Below are positions 41,553 through 54,178 of a stretch of DNA of 64,000 nt, one piece after another. The stretch comes from Chrysomallon squamiferum (taxonomy: Eukaryota; Mollusca; Gastropoda; Neomphalida; Peltospiridae), in contig CM022679.1 in NCBI GenBank assembly GCA_012295275.1, forward strand, positions 21,954,110-22,018,109, written 5' to 3'. The notes under the pieces were generated by a model. That model saw nothing but the letters and a program-made list of their open reading frames with translations. It searched no databases and was not told where the DNA came from. The translations under genes were made by a program, and so were the position numbers. Positions within the stretch are counted from its first letter, which is position 1. Every line of letters begins with the position of its first letter.

Positions 41553-42562
41553 ATGACTAGCAAAGTCTATGAGTTTCTCAATGATTCCGGGGGGAACAAC
41601 TTCACTGAAACTTCACAGCGCCCACCTGTCCCAGGTGAAGAAAATGAAATCCAGTCCAATGGAGGAATGTCTACGCAGAGCAGCGGCTCTCACAAAAGTC
41701 ATGTGTCGACAAAAAGCACCAAAAGCCAGTCCTCGAACAAAAGTGTCAAGAGCACCAAAAGTGCTACATCTAAGAAAGGGGAGGTAACTCACTCTCCGGC
41801 GGCGACACCTAGGAAGTCGAACCTTGACAAAACAAACGGGTCTTCTCTGAAATGCTCTTCTTTAAAACTGGACCATGACGAAATGGATGCCCCTTTGGGG
41901 TTTGAGCCCGAAGGTAGCGCGGCCAGTTCACCGCCGTTCACTGAGAACAGCACCCCACCCCACCTGAAATGGGCGGAGAATATTGCCCACCTGCTTAATG
42001 ACAGTGAAGGTGTTGAACTCTTCAAGGAGTACTTGAAAAAAGAACACGGTGGTTACACCGAAGTTCTGTTCTGGTTTGCATGCCAGGGACTGAAGCAGAC
42101 GTGTAACCAGGACGACGTGCCAGGCATCATCAAGGCCATCTTCAAAGGTTTTATTCGCAGCGACAAAATATCATGTCTGAATGCCGACACGAAGCGCAAA
42201 ATCGTTGATAGTTTTTCGCGGAAGGAGGCCATCGACAGGAGTATTTTCGATGCGGCTCAGGCCGAAGTGGAACGCTTCATGCGCAATGTGACGTACCCAG
42301 CATTTCTGAATTCGGATTTTTATGTGCAATATGTTCAGACATACAGCGACAGTCCAAAGTCGAGCCACTCGAGTGGGTCGAACAGTGCTCGTCCCGTTTC
42401 CCAATCCGGCCCGCTGCCCTCGTTGCCGGAGGACAAGGAACTCGACACCAGCTTACCAAAAACATTAATGGGCCCACCGCTTCTTAGCAAGGTCCCTGGT
42501 CACAAATTTTCTCGCTGTCATAGCTCAGGGGGAGGACCAAGAAGAACTGAGACCTTCACAGG
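41553..42562 (+). CDS. axin: Axin coding exon 1: tankyrase motif, Ser/Lys linker, RGS domain
   Basis: This exon encodes residues 1-336 plus two bases of codon 337. The acceptor AG is at 41479-41480 and the donor GTGAGT starts at 42563 (phase 2). An open frame also begins at a TTG at 41544, but the first in-frame ATG is 41553. Residues 23-30 (RPPVPGEE) match the motif by which tankyrase recognises axin. The RGS domain runs from LKWAENIAHLL (138-148) through VLFWFACQG (171-179) and FDAAQAEVERFM (232-243) to YPAFLNSDFYVQY (248-260). In axin this fold binds the SAMP repeats of APC rather than acting as a G-alpha GAP. The flanking LGFEPEGSA (115-123) is also an axin hallmark. The whole RGS domain sits on one exon. 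The linker before it is longer and more Lys/Ser-rich than in human axin. Confidence 0.97.
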
Positions 42563-43169
42563 GTGAGTAACTGGATTGAAGTTTCGTAATATATCTTATC
42601 ATACATAAAATTTTGTATTCATAGAGTATACGTTTCAAGTCCTGTTAAAATAAAAATTCAAGTTGTGATATCATTTTGGACAGCATCTGGTTTACATATA
42701 ACAACAGAATTTTTGTTGTGTGAAGTAAAAAGAAGTGTTGCATTATAAGAAGGTGCATTTTGACGTAAGCATTGTACAGGCATAACATTATCTTTGTCTG
42801 AAACAGAATAGTTAAAAGCTAGCCGATCATTCTACCTTTTTCACTTTTGCCAGAAATGTTTGGAGTTAGTTGAGTATTTAATGTTGGCACTTTTGTAGGA
42901 ATCATGTAGGTGTACTGAGATCTCTGACAGAATTCGAACCATGGCAGATATTTCCTGTGTAGGTGAAACCATAGACATTATGAAAGAACTTGTTAGTACG
43001 GAATGCTGTTAATTAACCAGCAGGGGACTAATTGATGCAATAGTTAGTGGATACATTCTCTTAACAAATCATATCATATTTAACTCGTTGAATTCATACA
43101 GCAAGGTGAAAGGATGAAAAATAAACGACATAACAATCCACACTAGTCATCAAGGAAAAATAATAATAA

Positions 43170-43222
<53 letters not shown>

Positions 43223-46200
43223 CATTATTGTTAATTATTATTATTATTATTATTATTTACTTATTTACTTCTTAATTTAATTTTTTATTCATACTATTAT
43301 TATTTTTTTAATGGCACTCAGTGTAAAACATTGCTCACTCTAACACAAATGTAATTGATTGTAGTTAAATTATATAGCTTTAACACACCAATGATTAATA
43401 GAAATCTGGCTGAGTTAAAGATCAACTTGACTTTAGATCTGACGATAGCACAGCCTTTGAAATGTGATAATTTGCACTTTAAATTATCCTGTGTCTGATG
43501 TTGTAAGATGATGTTGATGAATAGCGCTGCTGAGATCTCCGACATCAAGATGTGTTTGATAAATCCATGTGCATTTAATCTGCATGTGTACATACTTCAG
43601 TATATCCCACACACACACATGCCAACCACACACACACACACAAACACATGATGAACCATTAAATGCAGTTATTTGTGAACATTATTTATTAATAATACAG
43701 TGGAAATGAACTAATAGGAGGTACCAAATTTTGTTTAGTTATTTTTTTATTTTTTTTTAATTATTATTATTATTTTTTTTTTTTTAAATGACAGATGATG
43801 TTATTAATTTAAGGCAGTTCAGTAAATTCACATGCTTCTAACTCTGAACATGTTAATAACAACAAAAACACACACACACACACATTTCAAACAATGCATT
43901 TGTTCTTTCATTAAATATCATGTGATCCTGTGCGCACTTAGTAATATAATCTTTGTATATTATTAACAAACACACCTGCCAGGGTTTTTATTTCTGTTAC
44001 AGTACACAGTTTATTTAACAATGTATTTATTATTTCTTTGTGGAAGGTACTGCACTAATTACCTAACACATGTATTGTTTTGTACAGGTGCAAATACCTG
44101 TATTATTAGCTTGGCATTTCACAATGTAGAAGGATGAATAAGATGGGCAATAACACATCCACATACACAAACACATCCACACATATACACATATACACAC
44201 ATATACACATACACACATACACACATACACACACACACACATACACAGATGTAGATGAATACAGACATCAACACATACATTTTATTAAATATTTATATTT
44301 CTCCATTTTAAGTTACTACATTATACATTATTATTCTTCGATAAAATTATTATTCATTTACGAAATACATGCTTTGCATTTTACTACAAATTCGTCAACA
44401 TTTTAACATTTTCAAACGTTTAACTATAACATGTACAACCTTGTTAAAAAAAACAGTGTATATCCTGTTCAGTTCATTTATTACAGTCTTTTTTATTTTT
44501 ATTTTTTATATTTTTAAACATTGCTGAAGTTATCCATTCAGTATAATTACTATATGTTGCATTTCATTGTGTACCCTGTGGAGGTCAATATTATTTGATA
44601 TGCTATCTCAGAAGTTTTCATTACCTTTCAGTTCCAGATGTTATGTGACCTATTTTCTCTTCTTTTTTTTTTTTATTATTACTATTTTTTTTCTTTTTTT
44701 TTTTTTTTCTGTAGTGTTTAATAGCCTTGATATTTAATTATCTACAGAGAAAAAACCATTAATAATGTATAGTTTAAAAATATGGATCCCATAGGACAAG
44801 GCATTGCTATCATTTTAATCTTAACACTTTTTATCTCTAACTTAACTGTTGCATGAAAACATGAAAATTTTTCAGTAATAAATAATTTACACGTGCTATA
44901 CAAAGTGATACTTCACATCTTTTATAAGTGTTATTGCATGTGGTTTTTTTTTTATAAAGAGATACATCATGTCTCTTTTAAAAGTGATATTTCATATGGT
45001 AAAGTAATTGAAAGTACTTATGTGCGTAGGTGCACATATGCTGGTATATAACCTCACTGATATTTATTAATATTATGCTGTGGTAGTTGTGGTTGAGGTT
45101 GTGGAATATTAATGCATGGTCTGTGGTGACTCACCATCACAACCACCACCGCAGCATCATCATCAATATTAGCATCATCATCATCATCATCTTCATCACA
45201 ACATTATTATTGTTATTATCAGTGTCAGTATCAATCTTTTTTAATACAAGTATTAGTGTTACAATAATATTAGTTAATAATGGTATTTGTGTTACTGTTA
45301 GCATTATTTTTAGTTGTGTTATTATAAATATTCAAGTTATTAGTATTAGTGTTGATGTTAATATTGGTGTTAGCATAAGTGTTAGTATTGGAATTGGTAG
45401 TATACTGTTAGTATAGATGTTACCATTAATATTGGAGTTAGTGTTAGTATATATGTTACCATTAATATTGGAGTTAGTGTTAGTATAGATATTAGTTTAA
45501 TATTCTAAATTATTTAATATTGGAGTCATTATGGGAGTCAGTGTTAGTGTTAGTATTTACTGTTTTCCTGTTCTTTGTTTCCAGGAACATGTACTACACC
45601 CCAAAGAAGGATTCTTCATATCCCACACACATATCGTATGCACCAGCATCAGCACAAGACAGTGAACTGCAGAGTCTGTCAAGTGACGCACTCACAGACG
45701 ACACCATGTCCGTAGCTGACGGCAGCATGTGAGTAGATATAGTTATAACATCATAGACAATACATGTGTATGTCATTGCAAATATATTTATAACATCATA
45801 GACAATACATGTGTATGTCATTACAAATATAGTTTTAACATCATAGACAATACATGTGTATGTCATTACAAATACACAGAAACCTTCATAGACAATAAGT
45901 ATGTGTGTAATTAAAAATATATTAAACCACTCATTGATAATAAATGTGTGAATAATCAAAACTATATATTAATATCTTCAAAGACAATAAATATGTGAAT
46001 AATTAATGATACATTAATAACCTTAAAGACAAAAAGTATGGGAATAATTACAAATATATTAATATCTGCCTGTACATTAAATAAGTGAATGCAGACACAC
46101 ACTTGGGTGTTAATGTTAATATACACCTCATCTACACTCAATACAGTGTCTCTTGTTTATAAATATACACTTTGGTGTTAATACCCTTGTAGACAATAAA

Positions 46201-49200
46201 TCTGTGAATAAAAATAATAATGTGACCTGTCTTAAGTTGCATGGCCAACTATTGAACTTCAGCCAACATGAGTGGAGTGACACACAAAAATATTGATTTT
46301 GATATTTTGTTAAAATGGGTTTATATTATATATGCCTTATCACTTTGATCCTTATGGAATTGATAGGTATTTATGATAAGGTGTGTTTTAGGGGCAATTT
46401 TATGAATGAACTCTGTTGTTTGCTGGATGCAAGAAACACTCATATTTGTCTGTCCATATCACTGGAACTAAACACAATACAGCGATGACAGAATCATCAA
46501 AATAAAGCTTTTGAAATCAGAAAAGTATTCATGATCCAATCAGTGAAGATGTGATTTAAGAATTAATCTGATGTGATGGGTGACATATTCACTTTAAGGC
46601 CAATAATGTATGAATAATATAACATACAGTTTGATATCTGCACTAATAATTATTATGTCTGTGATCAGTATACAGAGAAGGTAATATATGTGTATGTTAT
46701 AAATTATAAACTCTTTATTAATGTCCTGACAAAAGTCTGTGGTAGAATGTGGATAATTAATTTAAAATAATATGTGCTTAGGTTTTGATGTAGTGTCTGT
46801 GGATACAGTGTGAGTCGAGAATGTTAGAATAATGAGTAAATAACACACAATTAGTATTATTGTCCTGATAACAGTCTACGATAAACAACATACACATTAA
46901 TGTTAAATGCCATGACAGGTGATCAAGGATTTGCAATAGCTGAGTAATTTTAAATAATGTGCACTATGATACCAGACAATAGGCAATTGAGTAATTAAAT
47001 TAATATACACATTAATGTCACGACAGATGATGAAATGTCTGTATTGTGTGATACATAATATAGTATCTGTAGTAGTAGTAGTAGACAGAAGTATATATAA
47101 AAAAGATTGAAGAAAAGATACATAAAATAATGATAATACAAATCATACAGATATTAATAGTGTTTAATGAGATGGGTCACAGAGTCAGTACTTCTATTTA
47201 AGTCTGTTGGGCTGTTTCCAATTATAGCCAAAGACACGATGACCACTGCATTACACGATTTGTCTTATTCTTTTGTGCTCATGGAAATACATGCATGATG
47301 TAACTATCCTGCAGTAGTAGGTTTTTCTCTCAAACATAATTGTGTGTGTCTGTGTGTGTGCGTGTGTGTGAACCAAGTTTTAACAGTTATTCATGTTTCG
47401 TTGGCTCTACAAACATAAATTGATTTGTGGGATTAAGATAGCCATAATTCAGTAACCTTAAATGCATTAGCAATCTTAAGAATACAAATGCAAGTCTGTA
47501 TATGTATGTGTGTTAAAAAGCAAGTCTGTATATGTATGTGTGTTAAATGCAGTCAAGAGGTTCCTTTTTAAAGTAAAAATCCTTTGAAGTTGACTTTTCC
47601 ACACTTTATTTACATGGAAAAGCCGAGCGTATACGTATGTATATAGTTTTCATTTTTTTTTAATTTTCTTTCACTTTAAAATAAAATAAAAATGAAATAA
47701 ATTAAAGTGTATTGTATACTTGTGACTTTCATTCAACCGGAAATAAAAGAACAATAACTCCACTAAATCTGGCATAATTTCGCCAACGTTCAAACGGACC
47801 AACGACAAAGGATGAAATTTTTATCGACAGACTTTTATGTTTATATCTGAGCATTGTTCATTTTAAAAACTCCTTTTCCTCGATGAAAAGGCGAGTGTCA
47901 GGCTTGACAGATCACAGATAGATGTATGTACGTCTGTTCTCCCATCATCCCATTTGATCGGTGGACTGGAAAAGACTGGATGGATTGATCATGCTTGCCT
48001 CAAGTGTAAGACTAAAGCCTTAAGCTGTTGACTTTTATCTATATTTCCCTTTCATCGAGGAATCTTTGCAATTTCACTACCATATCATTTGTAATGTGTC
48101 AAGGAAAAATCCTTTTGAAACCAACCCCCTTGTGTTGGCCATTTTGAAATTTTAATGTTACTTCATTGGAAAAAAGAAAATTGATAGAAACTGTTTTCAG
48201 TGTTTTTCATTTTGGTTTTTGTCCTTCTGAATTGTACTTGTTTCAGCAGTCTTGAAAAGTTAATAATGTTATTATTTCATGTTAAGAAAAAAGAAAAAAG
48301 TCTGAAATGTTCTTAATGTTCTTAATTTTTTTAAATAAGTCAGTAATTACAGTGGAATATTTAGCATTATGAAAAGTAAATAGAGCTAATAATTATTAGT
48401 CTAATATGGTCAAGCACTTTATAAAGTTTATTTGTTTATTGTTTCTCTCTCCTTATTTCCACAAATTAAGATTTTTAATTTTTTAATTTTCTTACATTTT
48501 TTATTCATTATTATTTTTTAATTGAAGAAATAAAAATCAAATAAAAGTGACTTACATCATTTTGCCTACCCCACACTGGCATATAAGTAACTAATTTAAT
48601 GGTATACAAAAACATCTCTTATTTTTCCTTTACAAATCTTTTATTTAAAAAAGAAAAAGAAAAAGAAAAAAAAGAAAAAAACTCTTTCCCACCAAAGCAA
48701 CCCAACACCTTTCAGAAAACGAGAAAGAAGAAGAAAAAAGCTTCTAGCACTCTTTGTTAAAAGCAAATGGATGTTTTTAACCACAACCTTCTTAAGCCAT
48801 ATAACATAATACCTTTGTAGTGTATTCCACAACATATCCATTTCCAAACCATTGTATTACACACCCTTATACCTAGGTCTGGCTTCTTTCTTTCTTTCTT
48901 TCTTTCTTTTTTTTTTTTCAATGGGGGGGGGTATTTGTTTATTTTTATTTTTATTATTTTTTATTTATTTATATATTTTTTTTATTCTTTTATTTTTATT
49001 TTTATTTTTTTAAAAGAAAGAAGAAGAAGAAAATGGCCGAACTATCTTTAGAAGTTTCTTGGAGGTAATTAAATTAGACCATCCTGTCATTACAGCCTTT
49101 GTATACATGCGAGTCCCCATTGTCAGGCGGCCTTTGAAGCTGGTCGCCTCAGTGACAGGGCTATTATCTTGGAACAGTTCGGGGATCAGTGTGTCTTTGA

Positions 49201-51441
49201 CAGACAGTTGGGCTTATCAGACATGCAGACTTCAAAAGGCTTCAAATAGCACAGAGAAACAATTTATGCACTGTTGATAAAAGGGCCAAGTCACTTACAT
49301 GGGGACTGGGTCTGTTATCACATGAATAGCCCTCTGGCTTTGATCTTTCCTTGGGCTGGTGTTTACCTGCTTTTTTTCATACCCTCTGCAGCTGGGTCGC
49401 CTGTTTCTTTCTTTCTGTTTATTTTATTTTATTTTTCTTTCTCATTCTCTCTGTTCTTTCTCTCTGCATTAATTTTTGTGTTTTTTTTTCAAGTTTTTTT
49501 TTTCTCTCTCCTCTGTCTTTATTGTTCAAATCAGCATTAGTATTTATATCATTATTATTTCATTTGTTGCTTACACTCCAGTGATCAAGAGTTGTTCCCC
49601 CCATAAAATACCAGAATGGTTGATGAGACATAATGAATTTGTCTTTTCTGGGTATTACGGCTGAATTTTCATTTAAGGTCAATAAATGTTTATTAATTCC
49701 CTCCAGCCCCACTGATTTAATAAATGTAATTAAATTATTTAATTAGTGACTTTATTCTGAGTACAGGGGTAAAACTTGTTTAATTAAAATCCGTTAAATT
49801 ATGGTATGGAAGATAATTATGAAAGCAAATAAATGAACTGGATAAATTTGAATGAAAAAAACAAAACATTTGCCAGTCAAACAAATCAGAAATGTTTTGA
49901 TTACATGAATCTTATTTTTTTTTTTTTAAACCCCAAATAAATAAATATGTTCATATTACAAGAACCTTAAAGGCAAATAAATAAAAGGTACTTAAGTGCA
50001 GTTCAGTCATGATTAAGAAACCTTTTAGTGTTGTAGAAAATGGATATCATTTTTCATCAGACTTAACAAACGTTGTTTTGTTTCATCGGTTGTAAGCAGA
50101 AGAACGTATTACCATATTCTGTTTGTGTTTCACATACCAGCAAGTGGATTAACTTCGAGTAAACTGTATCAGTCTACCAGATACCTGCAGCTAATTGAAA
50201 ACTATAGCTCTAGCGGCCATTCTGGTTTTCTCGATAAGCAATTCAATATCTACTAAATGACAGGAATGTGAAACTGTATCAGCACACATGACTGGGGTAG
50301 TGGAAATTGGATGTTAAATTACCGTATAAATTTACTGAAAAAAAATTCCTGTTTGCCAATATTTTGAAGATAGTTGTTCAATAAAATTGTTTTATTACAT
50401 AAGACTTACTATAAGATAAACAGTAGCAGCTTGGGGTGAAACAAAAAAATTTAAACTTTAGAAATGATTGCATCCATGTTGTTTGAATCTATAACAGATT
50501 CTTAAAAAATGAAAATAAAAAAAATACTTAGTATTATTTAAGTATATAAATAAATAAATAAATAAATAATAAAATTCACAATATATAAAATACTAACACT
50601 ATTTAGTTCTGATACCAACTAAACAAATAAGCTTCTGGTAAAAATGTATTATTATTATTATTATTATTATTTTGACCTAGCCTGCTTCGAAGGGTATTAA
50701 TGTGGTTTGACTTGAAACACAAAAGTGTGTAACACAAAGGCAGTCCTGTAGGAACATTATCCCAGACAGAATTTCCAATACATGGATCATGTTAAGACCA
50801 ACACTGAATACATACATTTAACTACTGCAGCTGTACTTGTATCAGATATATTTATTTTAATTTTATTATTTATTATAGTTTTTCAAGTGAGAAACCAAAA
50901 GCGCCTTCAAATGCTTTGTTTATACAAATCCCCGAGTGTATAAAATTTTAATTTTCTAAATATAAAATTATCTCCTCAATCTTTGATGTTTAATCCCCTC
51001 TGTGAATTATTCATGCACCTTGTGTTGATGTCAGTCTCTCGAACAAGTTAAAATAACAATAAAGACATGTATACATTTGTATATAAAATATTTTATTGTT
51101 GACCAGTACATACGAAAGTTATTGTTACTATGTATATACACTGACGGCTTGTGGGGTATACAGTATATTTGTCATATGCTACATGTAGAGCTGACCTTTT
51201 TGTTTACAGTAGGAATGCCAGTAATCTGGATTTGCTGTTATCACCCCTACAGCCAACCTTACAATAGCATTCATCAAAGATGGGATGAGTTTATATTCGG
51301 AATTTGGGGGTAGCCAGGATGAATGGAAATTCCAGTACTAGATTACATGCAGTTCATTTCTTTTTTTTTATTGTTTTTTTTTTTTTTTTTTTTTTTCTTT
51401 CTCCTTTCTCTTGGGTGGTGTTTTTTTTTTTATTATTATAT

Positions 51442-51474
<33 letters not shown>

Positions 51475-52191
51475 ACTGGGTAATCATCTGTTTAGTAGTT
51501 GTGGTGTATGTGTGTAATTTAGTGGTTAGCTGTTTTGGTGTGCATGTGTACATCTGAGGTAGTACATACTGTTAGTCCAAACATGAAGGCTTGATTTTGA
51601 AGTAAAGAAATGAGAAATAGCAGAATAATTTTTTTTTTTTTTTTTTTTTTACTATCTAATTAAAATTCTGATTCTTAAAATGATTTAAAATGATTTACCA
51701 GTAGTATCATTATTTCTTTATCTATTCATATTTTAAGATGTATGAGAATGTGTATGGAAGGCTAATTTGTTGCTGGACTTTTGTGGTGTTTCTTCTTGCT
51801 TTTTTTCTCCCTTTTCTTTGATACTTGTGACCTAGGGAAAGTGTGGTGAGAGCTACCTCTGGTGACACAAAGCTGACCTTGAACAGCAAGGGGTCACAGC
51901 CTGTGGGTCACACAGTCAGTGAGTGAGTGTAAAGCCCATTCATATCCATTGGGCTTTCCAACACCTCGAACAAAGCAACACTGTAATTTATCAAAACTCA
52001 ACACAGACAGTTCAAATGCTTTTTCAGATTGTTGGAGTGAAAGCACATCTGCTGCAAATTAAAAAAAAGAAAGAATGAAGCAAAATGTGAAAAGAAATGA
52101 TAAAAAAAATAAAACCGAAAATGTTACGATATTATTTGGTTGTAAATTGTGTGTTGCATATGTTGTACTGAATTGTGTTATATGATGATCG

Positions 52192-52244
<53 letters not shown>

Positions 52245-53582
52245 CTCTCTCTCTCTCTGTCTGTCTGTTTTGCTGTGTGATTAAGCAGTCTTGCATGGGT
52301 CAAGTATAATTCTCAAAAAGAGGGTAAGGTGGGGGATGGGAACCACATTCCATCCCAACAAAAATATCCCCAAGTCCCGAGTTTAAACAGTGGAAATCAA
52401 TTTTATGTTTGGTTTGGTGACTGGAATGAGTGTTGGTGATCCCCGTGGAATGCACGGCGAACATTAGCAAGAGGTCATCCAGGTACACGGTTTCCAAATC
52501 AATACCCTCCATTCATGCCAATCTCGGTGTACATTGAATGGATTTCATAGGCGACTTGAGGTTTATACTGGCGATAGAAATGCAGGCGTTGTCAAATGAG
52601 CTGAAAAGTTACAGGTAGCCGAACCACAATTGTGAAAAACCACAACCTCAGTTGACCCTGTACTTATTAACTGTTACCAATACTCCTGTGTTTTGGGGTT
52701 CTTTTTTTTTTTTATTTTTTATTTCCTTTATTTCACAGAAGTATATTGCTGTCAGATGTTAGGAAATCATGCATGTGTTATTGTGTTTTTCTTGAAATAA
52801 TACAAAATAAAATTGTGGTTAGTAATTTTGTTACAAAGGTTTGAAATAAATATTGGCCAGCAAAAAAGGAATTTAAAAAAAAAAAAAGAAGAAGAATGAA
52901 AGAATGTACAAGCATTAACAATATTGGTTGCCACACTTAATTTCCAGTACTGACTACTAATCTACACATTTCTTTTATTTTTATTTTTACAATTTTATCT
53001 AATTATGAGCAGTATAAGAAAATGGTATTGTCTTTCATCCTAAAAAAACAAAATCAAAAAAGCAGCCACCCCCTACCCCCAAATTTTAAAAAAAAGTTAT
53101 ACATAACTAGAATCCCATAAGAAACGTTAATATAAATACATACACATACACATATGTCTTTGTTGATTTATGTATTTGTTTGTTCATTAATTCTCTAATA
53201 ACTGGGTGTTCAGTTGTTGATGTATAAAATGTAACTTATGTGTGATGTGGTTGTTTTTTTCAGAGATGTGCCTCACTATAACTGGAAGAGACATAAAAAA
53301 GCAATCAAGTCGCTGGCCCAACAGAACAGGGAGACCTACTCCTCTCTGCACTCACAGTTTATTCCAGTAGGTTTTTATTATTAACTCTTTCATGTCTCTT
53401 CCACTCTCACCTTGTCTTAGTCATCTTCATTTATATTCATATGTCTTGTTTTGTTCAAGAGCTACTGTATCTGTTTTTCATAAATTTTTAAAACTGTACA
53501 CATTCTTTCTCTCTCTTTTTTTTCACCTTGCTTGCATACCTTTTTGTTTTCTTCTTAATTATGTGTCTGCATGCATGTATGT

Positions 53583-53620
<38 letters not shown>

Positions 53621-54142
53621 TAGTTCATGAGACTTTATATCAGTGTCTCACTGTTCACTTTTTGCTTTTGACTTACTAACTTAACATTATTTTCACACAT
53701 TCTACTGTTGTCTTTCACAGGATGACCAATACACAAACTATGCACTTGTTAGCATTACCACTTTATATACACACATATATTTTATTTCTATTTATTTATT
53801 TATTATTATTATTATTATTAAATTTTTAATTTTTTTTGTCTTTGTAACAATATAGATTGTGTGTGTGTTAGAAAAAGGGGGTGAAAATACACAAAAACAA
53901 ACAGAAAAAGGAAATAGATACTTTGTATGAAATATTAATTTTACCACATAATCAGAAGGAAAGAATATTTTATTTAAAGACAAACTCAGCAACATATTTT
54001 TCAATCTACAGTAAAATGTGCATAGGCTACTCTTTACGCTTAGTAGCAAGGGAGCTTTTATGTGGATTTCTTTTTTATTTAAAGTATTTTATTTGTGTGT
54101 ATGTATGTGTGTTAGTTTTTGTCTGTTGCTTCCAAATTACGT

Positions 54143-54178
<36 letters not shown>

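Larger units (their letters stand above)
45729..53263 (+). other. axin: Axin intron after coding exon 2 (7.5 kb)
   Basis: GTGAGT to TTTCAG. It holds the 45 bp minisatellite, a 30 bp direct repeat (47,491), poly-T tracts (51,361-51,463 and 51,628-51,650), (TC)n at 52,195-52,257, the candidate cassette exon at 51,836-51,922, and an enhancer-like island at 49,060-49,370. Confidence 0.9.

Noticed and set aside
45594-45959. 121-residue minus-strand frame with YTCIVYDV repeats
   Set aside because: Comes from the 45 bp minisatellite and the antisense of axin coding exon 2.
53371-53376. Alternative donor GTTTTT four bases after the chosen donor of axin coding exon 3
   Set aside because: It would leave one extra base and break the phase-0 join to the GSK3-binding exon; GTAGGT at 53,367 also fits the consensus better.
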